From contig NZ_CP119573.1 of assembly GCF_029278605.1 (NCBI RefSeq), positions 1,364,001-1,428,000 on the forward strand: DNA of 64,000 nt, in the 5' to 3' direction. The translations under genes and the position numbers were made by a program. The notes under the pieces are model-generated. The model was not told where the DNA came from, did not search any database, and worked only from the letters and a program-made list of their open reading frames with translations. Source of the stretch: Cupriavidus sp. WKF15 (GTDB lineage: Bacteria; Pseudomonadota; Gammaproteobacteria; Burkholderiales; Burkholderiaceae). Below, piece by piece: positions 50,897-61,247 of the stretch. Each line of letters opens with the position of its first letter. Positions within the stretch are counted from its first letter, which is position 1.

Positions 50897-50908
50897 GTCC
50901 ACTCCTGC

Positions 50909-51784
50909 TCAGGCGAACGGCGGCTCGCCGCTCCAGTCGAAGAAGTCCGGCAGGTCCTGCGACACGCGATCCGGGAAGGCGGCGGGGCGCTTTTCGAGGA
51001 AGGCGCTGACGCCTTCCTTGACATCGGCCGAACGGCCGCGCGACAGGATCGCCCGGCTGTCGAGCTTGTGCGCCTCCATCGGGTGGCTGGCCCCGGCCAT
51101 GCGCCAGATCAGCTGGCGCGAGATCGCGACGGACACCGGCGCCGCGTTGTCGGCGATTTCCCGCGCAATGGCGCGCGCGGCCGGCAACAGGTCCTCGGGC
51201 GCATGGAGCGAGCGGACCAGGCCGCGCTCGAACGCTTCCTGGGCCGAGAACACGCGGCCGGTGTAGCACCATTCGAGCGCGGTCGAGATACCGACCACGC
51301 GCGACAGGAACCACGAAGACGCGGCTTCCGGCGTAATGCCGCGCCGTGCGAACACAAAGCCGAACTTGGCATCGGTGGACGCCAGCCGGATGTCCATGGG
51401 CAGCTGCATGGTCACGCCGACGCCGACCGCCGCGCCGTTCACCGCGCCGATGACCGGCTTGAGGCTGCGGAAGATGCGCAGCGACACGCGGCCGCCGCCG
51501 TCGCGGTGGGCCGTGTCGGGCTTTGCGCCATAGCGCTTCTCGTAGTCGAAGGTGGAGCTGCCGCCCGACAGGTCCGCGCCCGCGCAGAAGGCGCGGCCGG
51601 AACCCGTGACGATGACGGCGCGCACGTTGTCATCGGCATCGGTGGCGTCGAAGGCGGCGATCAGGTCCTGCATCATCTGGCCGGTGAAGGCGTTGAGCTG
51701 CTCGGGCCGGTGCAGGGTGATGGTCGCTATGCCGTCTTCCACGGCATAGCGCAGGGTCTCGAAGGTCGGGGTGGGTTGGTTCAT
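50909..51784 (-). CDS. Enoyl-CoA hydratase/isomerase-family protein (crotonase)
   Basis: 291 residues of the crotonase fold: oxyanion segments AFCAGADLSGG (about 62-72) and GAVNGAAVGVGVTMQLPMDI (about 105-124), and the A-domain helical tail. The usual catalytic glutamate region reads FARRGITPEAASSWFLSRVVG, where a Glu is kept. The start at 51784 was preferred to a frame 20 codons longer that enters the operator region. It is divergent from the NMO-like gene and cotranscribed with the nitroreductase. Hydration of an enoyl-CoA is the expected reaction. Confidence 0.88.
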   Translation of the reverse strand: MNQPTPTFETLRYAVEDGIATITLHRPEQLNAFTGQMMQDLIAAFDATDADDNVRAVIVTGSGRAFCAGADLSGGSSTFDYEKRYGAKPDTAHRDGGGRVSLRIFRSLKPVIGAVNGAAVGVGVTMQLPMDIRLASTDAKFGFVFARRGITPEAASSWFLSRVVGISTALEWCYTGRVFSAQEAFERGLVRSLHAPEDLLPAARAIAREIADNAAPVSVAISRQLIWRMAGASHPMEAHKLDSRAILSRGRSADVKEGVSAFLEKRPAAFPDRVSQDLPDFFDWSGEPPFA

Positions 51785-51844
51785 GACGGTCCAGGCGGCG
51801 TGGGTGGGTCTGGCCCACACTAGTGCAGAATGCGTCTCCTGCAA

Positions 51845-52921
<1,077 letters not shown>

Positions 52922-52925
52922 GGCC

Positions 52926-53381
52926 ATGGCGGAAGCGGAGATTGCCGCCATGGCGGCCGGCGACGAGGCCTCGGCCGGGGGCGTGCCCGAGGGCTTCGTG
53001 GCCTTGCGCAAGCTGGACGGCTACATGGGCCACTTCGGCCAGCTGTACGTCAATTTGCAGCGCCGGACCCTGGCCGTGCGCGTCGGCGAGCACCATCTGA
53101 ACAATCTCGGCATTCCGCACGGCGGCATGCTGGCCACGCTGGCCGATACGGCGATCGGGATGATGATGCAGATCGAGACCAAGCGGAAGAACAACGCCGT
53201 CACGGTCAACCTGAGCCTGGACTACCTCGATGCCGCGCGCGTCGGCGACTGGCTCGAGGCACGCGTGGAATTCGACAAGCTCGGGGCGCGCCTGCGCTAT
53301 GGCACATGCCGCGTGATGAGCGGCGAGCGCTGCCTGCTGCGCGCGACCGCCATTTTCGCCGTGCTCGCGCCGCGGACCTGA
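52926..53381 (+). CDS. PaaI-type hotdog thioesterase
   Basis: 151 residues. The PaaI signature NNLGIPHGGMLATLADTAIG (about 58-77) includes the catalytic-loop Gly/His and Asp, followed by VTVNLSLDYLDAARVGDWLE. It hydrolyses acyl- or aryl-CoA to free CoA and acid, often as a rescue step. It starts just after the NMO stop, reusing a GAGG that overlaps that stop, so both are one transcript. A longer frame on the left lies inside the NMO gene. Confidence 0.87.
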   Translation: MAEAEIAAMAAGDEASAGGVPEGFVALRKLDGYMGHFGQLYVNLQRRTLAVRVGEHHLNNLGIPHGGMLATLADTAIGMMMQIETKRKNNAVTVNLSLDYLDAARVGDWLEARVEFDKLGARLRYGTCRVMSGERCLLRATAIFAVLAPRT

Positions 53382-53396
53382 TCGGCGGCGCTCGTT

Positions 53397-53440
53397 TCGT
53401 CGCTTCCGACGACGCGCGCGCCGCACGGCATCCCCAGAAT
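53397..53440 (+). promoter_or_regulatory. Activator-type operator and -10 before the thiolase gene
   Basis: TCGTCGCTTCCGACGA at 53397-53412, identical to the copy at 51845, 22-base gap, CAGAAT at 53435-53440, then 57 bases to the start codon. Confidence 0.65.
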
Positions 53441-53497
53441 GCGTGCATCTAGGCTATACGGCTGGCCATTGTCGCCGGCATCGTTCAAGGAGATCAC

Positions 53498-54676
53498 ATG
53501 GCAGAGGCATATATCGTTGGTGCGGTACGTACCGCGGGTGGACGCAAAGGCGGCAGGCTGGCCGGCTGGCATCCGGCCGACCTGGCTGCTGAAGTACTCA
53601 ACGCGCTGCTCGACCGCACCGGTGCCGATCCCGCGCTGGTCGAAGACGTCATCATGGGTTGCGTGAGCCAGGTCGGCGAACAGGCCGGCAACGTGGCGCG
53701 CAACGCCATCCTGGCGTCCCGCCTGCCCGAAAGCGTCCCGGGCACCTCGGTCGACCGCCAGTGCGGTTCGTCGCAACAGGCGCTGCACTTTGCGGCGCAG
53801 GCGGTGATGTCGGGTGCGATGGACATCGTCATCGCCGCTGGCGTGGAAAGCATGACGCGCGTGCCGATGGGACTGTCGTCGCAACTGCCGGCCAAGAATG
53901 GCTTTGGCGTGCCGAAGAGCCCGAACATCGAGCAGCGTTACCCGGGCGTGCAGTTCAGCCAGTTCACGGGCGCGGAAATGATCGCGCGCAACTACGGCTT
54001 TTCGCGCGAGGACCTGGACCGTTACGCATTGCTGAGCCACCAGCGCGCCGCCGCTGCGACCCGCGCGGGCCGCTTCAACGCCGAGATCGTGCCGGTAGAA
54101 GTCCGCCTGGCCGATGGCACCCGTAACGGCGAGCTGCATACCGCCGACGAAGGCATTCGCGCGGATGCGACGCTGGAATCGATCGGCAGCGTCAAGCTGA
54201 TCGCCGAAGGCGGGCGCGTGACCGCAGCCACGGCCAGCCAGATCTGCGACGGCGCGGCAGGCCTGATGGTGGTCAACGAAGCCGGCCTGAAGAAGCTGGG
54301 CGTCAAGCCGCTGGCGCGCGTGCACCACATGACCGTGATCGGCCATGATCCGGTGATCATGCTGGAGGCGCCGCTGCCGGCAACGCAGCACGCGCTCAAG
54401 AAGGCAGGCATGAGCATCAACGACATCGACCTGTACGAAGTGAACGAGGCCTTTGCGCCTGTGCCGCTCGCATGGCTCAAGGCGACGGGTGCGGATCCGG
54501 AACGACTGAATGTCCATGGCGGCGCCATCGCGCTGGGCCATCCGCTGGGCGGCTCGGGCGCCAAGCTGATGACCACGCTGATCCATTCGCTCCATACGCA
54601 TGGCAAGCGCTACGGCCTGCAGACCATGTGCGAAGGCGGCGGGCTGGCCAACGTCACCATTATCGAGCGCCTGTAA
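53498..54676 (+). CDS. Acetyl-CoA acetyltransferase (thiolase)
   Basis: 392 residues, a normal thiolase. The acyl-accepting Cys89 lies in SVDRQCGSSQQALHF; the other active-site motifs are NEAFAPVPLAWL, GGAIALGHPLGGSG and MCEGGGLAN near the end. It cleaves 3-ketoacyl-CoA with CoA, or runs in reverse. It has its own promoter with the shared palindrome and ends at a perfect hairpin. It gives the final step of a beta-oxidation-like route with the synthetase and crotonase; the dehydrogenase of that route is the broken gene at 44773. Confidence 0.92.
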   Translation: MAEAYIVGAVRTAGGRKGGRLAGWHPADLAAEVLNALLDRTGADPALVEDVIMGCVSQVGEQAGNVARNAILASRLPESVPGTSVDRQCGSSQQALHFAAQAVMSGAMDIVIAAGVESMTRVPMGLSSQLPAKNGFGVPKSPNIEQRYPGVQFSQFTGAEMIARNYGFSREDLDRYALLSHQRAAAATRAGRFNAEIVPVEVRLADGTRNGELHTADEGIRADATLESIGSVKLIAEGGRVTAATASQICDGAAGLMVVNEAGLKKLGVKPLARVHHMTVIGHDPVIMLEAPLPATQHALKKAGMSINDIDLYEVNEAFAPVPLAWLKATGADPERLNVHGGAIALGHPLGGSGAKLMTTLIHSLHTHGKRYGLQTMCEGGGLANVTIIERL

Positions 54677-54731
54677 GCGCTGCATTCGCCCGGTACGGCG
54701 GTGGGCAAGGTGTAAAGGGGGCAGTACCGGC

Positions 54732-54759
54732 GGCGCGGGCATGTCAAAGTGCCCGCGCC
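54732..54759. terminator. Terminator hairpin after the thiolase gene
   Basis: GGCGCGGGCA and TGCCCGCGCC, a perfect 10-bp stem with an 8-base loop, between the thiolase and the convergent phosphatase gene. Confidence 0.65.
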
Positions 54760-54845
54760 AGTTGCCGGGGCCACGCTCCATTCCGAGCCCGGATCCCCGG
54801 GAATCCATCCGGCAGGACCCATTGGCGGCGCCAGGCGCCGCGGAC

Positions 54846-55520
54846 TCAGGCGAACGTCTGCGCGCTGCGGCGGTCCGGCAGCTCCAGGTGCGGCACGCTG
54901 TTGAAACTCAGCAAGCGCCGCGTGCCGCGGCCGACGATGATTTCGCAGAACCCTGTATTGCGGAACTGAAGGTTCAGCTCGATGGCCGTTTGCGCAGGAG
55001 CGCCCAGCAGGTCGGCGGCTGCGCGGCCGATGGCGCCACCCGAGCTGACCACCAGGATGGCATCTTCACGCGAGGCACCTTCGCATGCCTGCATCAGCGC
55101 CGCGTCGATGCGTGCACCGAACTCGGCCCATGATTCCGGCATATCGGCCAGGGTGTCCTGGGTCCATGCCTGGTAGGCCGCCCTGAACGTACGCCAGTAG
55201 TCCTGGTAGTCGCCGTTCTGGTGGGCTCGATGGTCTGCGCCGCCGGTATAGGACCGGTACAGCGCTTCGCCGTCGTATTCGTTCAGGCCCGGATGCGATT
55301 CAATCGAGGATCCGCAGGTGCCCATGGCTGAGAGAATCTCGGCGGCCGTGTCCCGCTGGCGCACCAGCGTGCCGGCCACGACGCGCTTCAGGCCGATGCC
55401 CCGATCACGGAAATACTCGCCGAGCCAGCGCGCCTGCCGCCGGCCGGTTTCGGAAAGGCAATCGTAATTGGCCGCGCCGAACGAGGCCTGTCCGTGCCGT
55501 ACGAGGAAGAGGGTTGCCAT
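54846..55520 (-). CDS. Histidine-phosphatase-superfamily protein
   Basis: 224 residues. The phosphohistidine motif LVRHGQASFG at the N-terminus and the second His region ILVVSSGGAIGRAAADLLG are seen; the latter reads SSGG where most members have a His (SHGG), so the second catalytic histidine may be missing. This variant occurs in some phosphoglycerate-mutase-like proteins of unknown function. It is a single gene. Confidence 0.85.
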   Translation of the reverse strand: MATLFLVRHGQASFGAANYDCLSETGRRQARWLGEYFRDRGIGLKRVVAGTLVRQRDTAAEILSAMGTCGSSIESHPGLNEYDGEALYRSYTGGADHRAHQNGDYQDYWRTFRAAYQAWTQDTLADMPESWAEFGARIDAALMQACEGASREDAILVVSSGGAIGRAAADLLGAPAQTAIELNLQFRNTGFCEIIVGRGTRRLLSFNSVPHLELPDRRSAQTFA

Positions 55521-55623
55521 GAATGATTTCTAGGTTCGATTTGCCACGAATCAGCGGAGCGGTGGCAGGAACGGCCGGATGCACCGAAGGACACATCCAG
55601 TGTGTAAGCGGATTCTAGGGGGC

Positions 55624-55655
55624 TTGCATGCGCCGTCAAAGCAAGGCGCATGCAA
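55624..55655. other. Perfect inverted repeat, terminator or operator
   Basis: TTGCATGCGCC and GGCGCATGCAA (11 bp, perfect) flank a 10-base loop. A second hairpin-like pair (GCCGGCC/GGCCGGC) follows at about 55671-55696. They lie between the TetR stop and the phosphatase start, both on the minus strand; without T-runs their role is open. Confidence 0.5.
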
Positions 55656-55722
55656 ATTCATAGCGGCTATCGCCGGCCTGCATTACCTTCGGCCGGCAAC
55701 AGGCAGGCACCCGTAACGGGAG

Positions 55723-56409
55723 TCAGGCCGGCGCCACTTCCACGCCCAGGTAGGCGGTCAGCATGCGAGTCATCTCGACTGGCAGCCGTTCGTCGTCCAG
55801 ATGGAACGGCCCGGAATCGTTGAGCACCGCGTTGACAAGCATGCTGAATACCGCCTGCATGGCAAAGCGCACTCGCTGCTCAGCCTCGGTGGCGGGCAAG
55901 GGCAGGCGCGGCACCAGCAGCAGCACCATGCACTCGACCACCGCGTCGCCGTTCTGGCGATGTGGCAGCCATTCCTCAGGGCGAGTCGAAGCATGCCGTA
56001 GTGAAGCGCGGATGACGCCACGGTTGGCAATGACGCCGAGCACGAGGAAGCGCATGGTCTTCTCAAGCACCGTGTGCGTTGCGACATCCTCCCACCGCTG
56101 CTGGGCCAGGTAGCGTTCGACTGACTCGGCCGTTTCCTGGATCACCAGGGCGCGCAAGGCCTCGAAGTAGGCCATCTTGTCGCGGAAGCGGCCATAGAAG
56201 GCCCCCACCGACACCTGGCAGGCCGCAGCGATCTGGGCCACGGATACTGCGGCAAAGTCCCGTTGCGCCAGCAGTTCGCGTCCCGCGCCGAGCAGTGCCT
56301 GTTCGGTTTCGCGTGCGCGGCGCTGGCGCGGTGGCTGCAGGATCGAGGGGGTCTCCACGCGCGGAAAGGCGGAAGACGGGAAGGTGCCTCCTGTTGTAGT
56401 GTCTCGCAT
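55723..56409 (-). CDS. TetR/AcrR-family transcriptional regulator
   Basis: 228 residues: a polar N-terminal stretch, HTH at about 28-75 (ETEQALLGAGRELLAQRDFA; VSVGAFYGRFRDKMAYFEAL) and a helical ligand domain. The gene is isolated, with overlapping palindromes just upstream of its ATG, suggesting autoregulation. The target genes are unknown; no efflux pump is near. Confidence 0.88.
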   Translation of the reverse strand: MRDTTTGGTFPSSAFPRVETPSILQPPRQRRARETEQALLGAGRELLAQRDFAAVSVAQIAAACQVSVGAFYGRFRDKMAYFEALRALVIQETAESVERYLAQQRWEDVATHTVLEKTMRFLVLGVIANRGVIRASLRHASTRPEEWLPHRQNGDAVVECMVLLLVPRLPLPATEAEQRVRFAMQAVFSMLVNAVLNDSGPFHLDDERLPVEMTRMLTAYLGVEVAPA

Positions 56410-56421
56410 TTTTTATTTAGA

Positions 56422-56440
56422 TAATTCGAATTACGATTCG
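56422..56440. promoter_or_regulatory. TetR-type operator candidate
   Basis: TAATTCGAATTA (perfect 12-bp palindrome, 56422-56433) overlaps CGAAT-TACG-ATTCG (56427-56440). It starts 13 bases upstream of the TetR start codon. Confidence 0.5.
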
Positions 56441-56565
56441 GTTTTGAACCATACGGGCAGGGTGGTGGGGACGTCAAGCACGTTTTCACATTTCCGTCTG
56501 GTACGTCACTTGATATCGCGACGGTCTTACGGGGCGCGGGACGCCCACTCCTCATGTGCCGCGAT

Positions 56566-57300
56566 CTACAGCGAACCAAACAGGGCACCGAGTCCATAGG
56601 TGAATGCCGCGGCCATGGCGCCAATCAGGATCTGCCTGGCGGCGGAGAACCAGCCATTGCGGCCATTGAAGGTTGACGTGCCCCACCCGACCAGACCCAG
56701 GGCTCCAAGGCAGGCCAGGATGCTCGACAGCTTTGCCGAAGGGCCGCTAGTGACCAGGAAGGGCAGCAGGGGCACCAGCGCGCCGCTGCCATACAAGACG
56801 AACGAGATCACTGCCGCCTGCACCGGATTGCCGCCGCGCTCCTTGGGGTTGATGCCAAGGACATCGCGCGCGAAGGTGTCGACCGCTGCCTTCGGGTTGC
56901 GCATGATTTCCGCCGCTTCACGCTCGGCGTCTGCGCGCGTGACGCCTTTGGCGGCAAGCACCGATACCAGCCTGTGCATGGCTGTGTCCGGCGCGTGCGC
57001 AATTTCGTGGGCCATGTCGCTCAGTCGCTTGGTGTTCATCTCGCGGCTGTTGGTGACCGACAGCCACTCGCCCAGCGCCATCGAGCACGCGCCAGCGATC
57101 AGGCCGGCGAGGCCTGCCAGAACCACGGCTTCACGCGTGGCCGCCGCGCCTTCCATGCCCATGACCAGGCAAAAGCTGGAGACCAGGCCATCGTTGACGC
57201 CGAGCACCGCGGCGCGCAGGGCGTTGCCGGTGGGGCGGTGGATCAGCCTGCGCACACGGGAGGCGAGACCGGCATGAGGTGGGGCATCGGACAAGGGCAT
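56566..57300 (-). CDS. VIT-family (vacuolar iron/manganese transporter-like) membrane protein
   Basis: 244 residues with five membrane helices in the VIT1/CCC1 pattern: helix 1 around AAVLGVNDGLVSSFCLVMGM, helix 2 with MALGEWLSVTNSREM, a cytoplasmic helical insert with acidic residues (about 90-150), and three C-terminal helices. The family exports Fe2+ or Mn2+ from the cytosol or handles metal storage. It is a single gene. Confidence 0.88.
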   Translation of the reverse strand: MPLSDAPPHAGLASRVRRLIHRPTGNALRAAVLGVNDGLVSSFCLVMGMEGAAATREAVVLAGLAGLIAGACSMALGEWLSVTNSREMNTKRLSDMAHEIAHAPDTAMHRLVSVLAAKGVTRADAEREAAEIMRNPKAAVDTFARDVLGINPKERGGNPVQAAVISFVLYGSGALVPLLPFLVTSGPSAKLSSILACLGALGLVGWGTSTFNGRNGWFSAARQILIGAMAAAFTYGLGALFGSL

Positions 57301-57357
57301 GTCGCGTGGGGGGCACAGGTTGGTTCTCTGTGTAACGAACTTAGCAGCGGCCGGGCT

Positions 57358-58248
57358 TCAGCGAAAGCGCGGCTCGAGGTCCTCGCGCATCCATGCAAGG
57401 AAGGCGCGAGTGCGGGCCGGCAGCAGGCGCGCGTGCGGATAGATCAGCGATAGTGGCCAGGCGGGCAGTTCGAAAGGCTCGAGCACAATGCGCAACTGCC
57501 GGTGCCGGACCAGTTCGTCGACCTGGTAGGACAGGAAATGCCCGAAGCCCGCGCCGGCCGCGCACGCGGCCACCGCGGGAGCGGTCTGGTTGAATTCCAG
57601 GTTGCCCGTGACCGGTACCTGGAATTCCTTGCCTTGCTGCTGGAAGGTCCACCAGTGTGCGCTGGAGCCTGTCACGCGGATGCACGCAGCATGGGCCAGT
57701 TCATCTGGGTGCCCTGGCACGCCATGGCGGCGCAGTAGCGCCGGCGTGGCCACAACGACTCGGCGGATGTGGCCGACAGTCTGCGCGACCAGCGTGGAAT
57801 CGGCCAGCGGACCGATGCGCACGCCGACATCCAGGTCCTCTTCGAGCAGGTTGACGACACGGTCGGTGAATGACATGCGGCATTGCACCTTCGGGTAGCG
57901 CTGTGCGAAGCGTGTCACGGCGGGGGCTACGTACATCTGGCCAAACAGCATCGGTGCGGTCAGGTGGAGCTGGCCGGTTGGCTCGACGTGGCGTTCGGTC
58001 AGACCGGCTTCCACTTCGTCGATGGTGGCAAGGATGCGTCTGCAGCTGTCGAGATAACGCCGGCCCTCGTCAGTGAGCGACAGGCGCCGGGTGGTGCGGT
58101 TGAGCAGGCGGACCTGCAGCGCCGACTCCAGTGCGGCCAACGAACGTACCACGGCTGGCAGCGAGGAATCGAGCGACGCGGCGGCGGCGGTCAGGCTGCC
58201 GTCGTCGACGATGCGCACGAAAGTCTGCATGGCTCTCAGCTTGTCCAT
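57358..58248 (-). CDS. LysR-family transcriptional regulator
   Basis: 296 residues: HTH 1-60 ([35 protein letters not shown]) and effector domain from about 90 to 290. It is divergent from a glutathione S-transferase gene, with a 19-bp inverted repeat between them. The family logic predicts that it controls that gene and itself. Confidence 0.9.
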   Translation of the reverse strand: MDKLRAMQTFVRIVDDGSLTAAAASLDSSLPAVVRSLAALESALQVRLLNRTTRRLSLTDEGRRYLDSCRRILATIDEVEAGLTERHVEPTGQLHLTAPMLFGQMYVAPAVTRFAQRYPKVQCRMSFTDRVVNLLEEDLDVGVRIGPLADSTLVAQTVGHIRRVVVATPALLRRHGVPGHPDELAHAACIRVTGSSAHWWTFQQQGKEFQVPVTGNLEFNQTAPAVAACAAGAGFGHFLSYQVDELVRHRQLRIVLEPFELPAWPLSLIYPHARLLPARTRAFLAWMREDLEPRFR

Positions 58249-58258
58249 GTCGGCACAT

Positions 58259-58277
58259 TACTCCGATTTCCGGAGTA
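58259..58277. promoter_or_regulatory. LysR-type operator between LysR and GST genes
   Basis: TACTCCG-ATTTC-CGGAGTA: 7-bp perfect arms, containing the T-N11-A pattern, 10 bases upstream of the LysR start and 83 bases before the GST start. Confidence 0.6.
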
Positions 58278-58360
58278 GTCAAATACGATCGGTCATCTTT
58301 ATTGCGAGCCTGGCCAATCCCACAATGACCTCATTCCATCCCCAGCCAACGGAGTCTGCC

Positions 58361-59011
58361 ATGCCCAATCCGACCGCGCCGTCCGCTCCCCCGACACCGC
58401 TGATCCTGTATCGCTTTCCGCTGTCCGGCCACGCGCACCGCGCGGAACTGATGCTTTCCTTGCTGGGCCTGCCATACCGGCTGGTCGACGTCGACCTGCG
58501 TGGCGGCGAGCACAAGCGCGAGGCGTTCCTGCGTCTCAATCCGTTCGGGCAGGTGCCGGTGCTCGATGACGCCGGCACGATCGTCAGCGACTCGAATGCC
58601 ATCCTGGTGTACCTTGCCATGCGCTATGACGACGGCAACTGGCTGCCGCGCGATCCGGCCGGGGCCGCGGCGGTGCAGCGCTGGCTGTCGGTCGCGGCGG
58701 GAGAGATCGCGTTCGGTCCCGCCGCGGCGCGCCTTTCCGTGCTGTTCGGTGCCGCGCTGCCGGTTGAGGATGCGCGCGCCCGTGCCAACCGCCTGTTTGC
58801 GCTGATGGAGCCGATCCTGGCCGGCCAGCCGTTCCTGGCGGCCAGCCACGCCACGTTGGCCGATGTGGCCGCATACAGCTACATCGCGCGGGCGGAAGAG
58901 GGCGGCGTCGACCTGTCGCCATACCCGGCGCTCAATGCCTGGCTTCGGCGCATCGAGACACTGCCCGGATTCGTCCCGATGCCGGTGTCGCACGCAGGGC
59001 TCGCCGCTTGA
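58361..59011 (+). CDS. Glutathione S-transferase
   Basis: 216 residues: thioredoxin-like N-domain ([39 protein letters not shown] with the conserved Pro and the Ser that binds glutathione) and helical C-domain. GGAG lies before the ATG. It is divergent from the LysR gene and 55 bases upstream of a PNPOx-like gene in the same direction; a pair of this kind is common in proteobacteria and probably works in redox or electrophile detoxification. Confidence 0.9.
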   Translation: MPNPTAPSAPPTPLILYRFPLSGHAHRAELMLSLLGLPYRLVDVDLRGGEHKREAFLRLNPFGQVPVLDDAGTIVSDSNAILVYLAMRYDDGNWLPRDPAGAAAVQRWLSVAAGEIAFGPAAARLSVLFGAALPVEDARARANRLFALMEPILAGQPFLAASHATLADVAAYSYIARAEEGGVDLSPYPALNAWLRRIETLPGFVPMPVSHAGLAA

Positions 59012-59066
59012 GCGAACGCTCGCGAGCCAGCTGGCCGCGCGCGCTTTGACCATCCAGGAGTTCATC

Positions 59067-60056
59067 ATGGAACTGCCCGAACGACCCGATCGCGATTCCC
59101 CCTTTCATGCCGGCGAGCTTGCCGCTCAGGAGCGTGCAGGCGTGCGCGAGCGGATGGATGCCGCTGGCTGGCGAATGATCCGTGCCGAGATGCCCGAGCA
59201 GCACCGGACGTTCTTTGGTCAGCTGCCGTTCCTGGTTGCCGGTGCGGTCGACGACAGTGGGCTGCCGTGGGCGACACTGCTGACGGGGGAGCCGGGCTTT
59301 GCCTATTCGCCTGACCCGGGCCATCTGCGCGTGGATGCCTTGCCAACGGCCGGCGACCCGCTCCAGCCATGGCTGAAGGAGGGAAGGCGCATTGGTCTGC
59401 TCGGCATCGAGCTGCCAACGCGGCGCCGCAATCGCATGAACGGCACGATCGCCATGCGTGATGACGGCGGCATCACCGTGGCGGTCGAACAGAGCTTCGG
59501 TAACTGCCCGCGCTATATCCAGTTGCGCCAACTGGACCACGCCCGGTCTTCGGAGCCGTCGGCCGTTGCATGGCAGGGAAGTGAACTGGATACGGCCGCC
59601 ATGGCCCTGCTGCGCAGTGCGGACACCCTGTTCGTCGCCAGCCACTACAAGGCGAAGCAAGGCGAGGTTAGCGGCGATGGCGAAGGCGTCGATGTGTCTC
59701 ACCGCGGCGGCAAGCCAGGCTTCATTCGCGTGGACGACGCGCGCACGCTGACCTTTCCAGATTTCAGCGGCAACAATCTCTTCAATACCATTGGCAACCT
59801 GCTGGTCAATGCGCGTGCCGGGATCGTCGTGCCGGACTTCTGCAACGGTTCCCTGCTGCATCTCAGTGGCGAAGCCGAAGTGATCTGGGATGGCGCCGAG
59901 GTCCGTGCTTTTGCGGGCGCGGAGCGGCTGGTGCGCGTGCATGTGGCTTCCGTTGTGTGCCGCGAACATGCGCTGCCATGGCGTGGGCAACTTCATGAGT
60001 ACTCCCCGTGGCTGGCAGACACCGGCTCCTGGGCGGAAGGCTGGCGCGGGGCTTGA
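59067..60056 (+). CDS. Pyridoxamine-5'-phosphate-oxidase-like flavin-binding protein
   Basis: 329 residues with a split-barrel FMN-binding fold. FFGQLPFLVAGAVDDSGLPW (about 50-69) and the later ADTLFVASHY and NNLFNTIGNLLVNARAGIVV are typical of the large PNPOx-like proteins that sometimes carry a C-terminal ferredoxin domain; none is fused here. CAGGAG precedes the start. It is probably cotranscribed with the GST gene under LysR control. The reaction is unknown. Confidence 0.85.
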   Translation: MELPERPDRDSPFHAGELAAQERAGVRERMDAAGWRMIRAEMPEQHRTFFGQLPFLVAGAVDDSGLPWATLLTGEPGFAYSPDPGHLRVDALPTAGDPLQPWLKEGRRIGLLGIELPTRRRNRMNGTIAMRDDGGITVAVEQSFGNCPRYIQLRQLDHARSSEPSAVAWQGSELDTAAMALLRSADTLFVASHYKAKQGEVSGDGEGVDVSHRGGKPGFIRVDDARTLTFPDFSGNNLFNTIGNLLVNARAGIVVPDFCNGSLLHLSGEAEVIWDGAEVRAFAGAERLVRVHVASVVCREHALPWRGQLHEYSPWLADTGSWAEGWRGA

Positions 60057-60203
60057 ACGATTAGCACCAGACCTTGTTTGCATGGAAAGCCAATGTGAGG
60101 GCTACAAAAATGTCATAAAAACGTCACAATAGCGGCTGGCCGTCGCCGGACGTCTGCCGCTACCGCTGGTATCCGCGGTGGCCCATACAAGGAGAAATAA
60201 GAC

Positions 60204-61211
60204 ATGAAGACGTCGAAGAACGAGCCGCGGTCCCGTCCGAACCCTTTCCGGCGTGCCCTGCTTGCCTTGGCCGCGGCACCGCTCGCCATCGCGGCGGGTA
60301 CCGCGCAAGCGGCGTGGCCTGAGAAGCCGATCAGGCTGGTGGTGGCCTTCCCGCCGGGCGGGCCGGTCGATACCCACGCGCGGCTGCTGGCGGAAAAGCT
60401 GCAGCCGCTGCTTGGCCAGTCGATCGTGCTGGACTACAAGGCTGGTGCCGCGGGCAATATCGGCTCCGACAACGTCGCCAAGTCGGCCCCGGACGGCTAC
60501 ACCTTGCTACTGGCCAATACCGGACAGATGGCCATCAACAATTCGCTGTATCCGAAGCTGCCATACAGCATGCCGAAGGATTTCGCACCGGTCGCGCGTA
60601 CCGCGCTCATTCCGCTTGTGATGGTGGTGAACAACAACGTGCCGGCGCGCAACCTCAAGGAGTTCATCGCTTACGCCAAGGCCAACCCCGGGAAGCTGAA
60701 TTTTGCGTCGGGCGGCAACGGCGGCATCTCCCACCTGATGCCCGAACTGTTCAAGCAGGCATCGGGCACGTTCATCGTGCACATCCCCTACAAGGGCAGC
60801 GCACCGGCATTGACCGACGTGATGGGCGGCCAGGCGCAGATGATGGCCGATTCGATCCCGCTGTTCACGCAATACATCAAGGCTGGCAAAGTGCGCGCAC
60901 TAGGCGTGACATCGAAGCAGCGCTCGCCGGCCTTGCCCGACGTGCCGACCCTGGAAGAGGGCGGCCTGAAGGGATTCGAAGTGGTGGGCTTCTACGGCAT
61001 GCTCGCGCCGGCGGGCACGCCGAAGGAAATCGTGGCGCGCCTCTCGAACGCTTTGCATACGGTACTGGCCGACCCGGATACCAAGTCCAGGCTGGAGCAG
61101 CAGGGCGCCGAGCCTGCCTGGCAGTCGCCGGAGGCTTTTACGGCCACCATCGTGGCAGAGCAGAAGCGCTGGGGGCAGGCTGTAAAAGTGTCGGGCGCCA
61201 AGATCGACTGA
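60204..61211 (+). CDS. Bug/TctC-family periplasmic binding protein
   Basis: 335 residues: signal peptide (about 1-34, ending AQAAW), TctC domain (KPIRLVVAFPPGGPVDTHAR; FIVHIPYKGSAPALTDVMGG). AAGGAG precedes the ATG. It is an orphan with no regulator or enzyme gene beside it, so the ligand cannot be guessed. Confidence 0.9.
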   Translation: MKTSKNEPRSRPNPFRRALLALAAAPLAIAAGTAQAAWPEKPIRLVVAFPPGGPVDTHARLLAEKLQPLLGQSIVLDYKAGAAGNIGSDNVAKSAPDGYTLLLANTGQMAINNSLYPKLPYSMPKDFAPVARTALIPLVMVVNNNVPARNLKEFIAYAKANPGKLNFASGGNGGISHLMPELFKQASGTFIVHIPYKGSAPALTDVMGGQAQMMADSIPLFTQYIKAGKVRALGVTSKQRSPALPDVPTLEEGGLKGFEVVGFYGMLAPAGTPKEIVARLSNALHTVLADPDTKSRLEQQGAEPAWQSPEAFTATIVAEQKRWGQAVKVSGAKID

Positions 61212-61247
61212 GTCCGGCAGCGCCGGAAGCTGCGCGTACGCCGGCCC

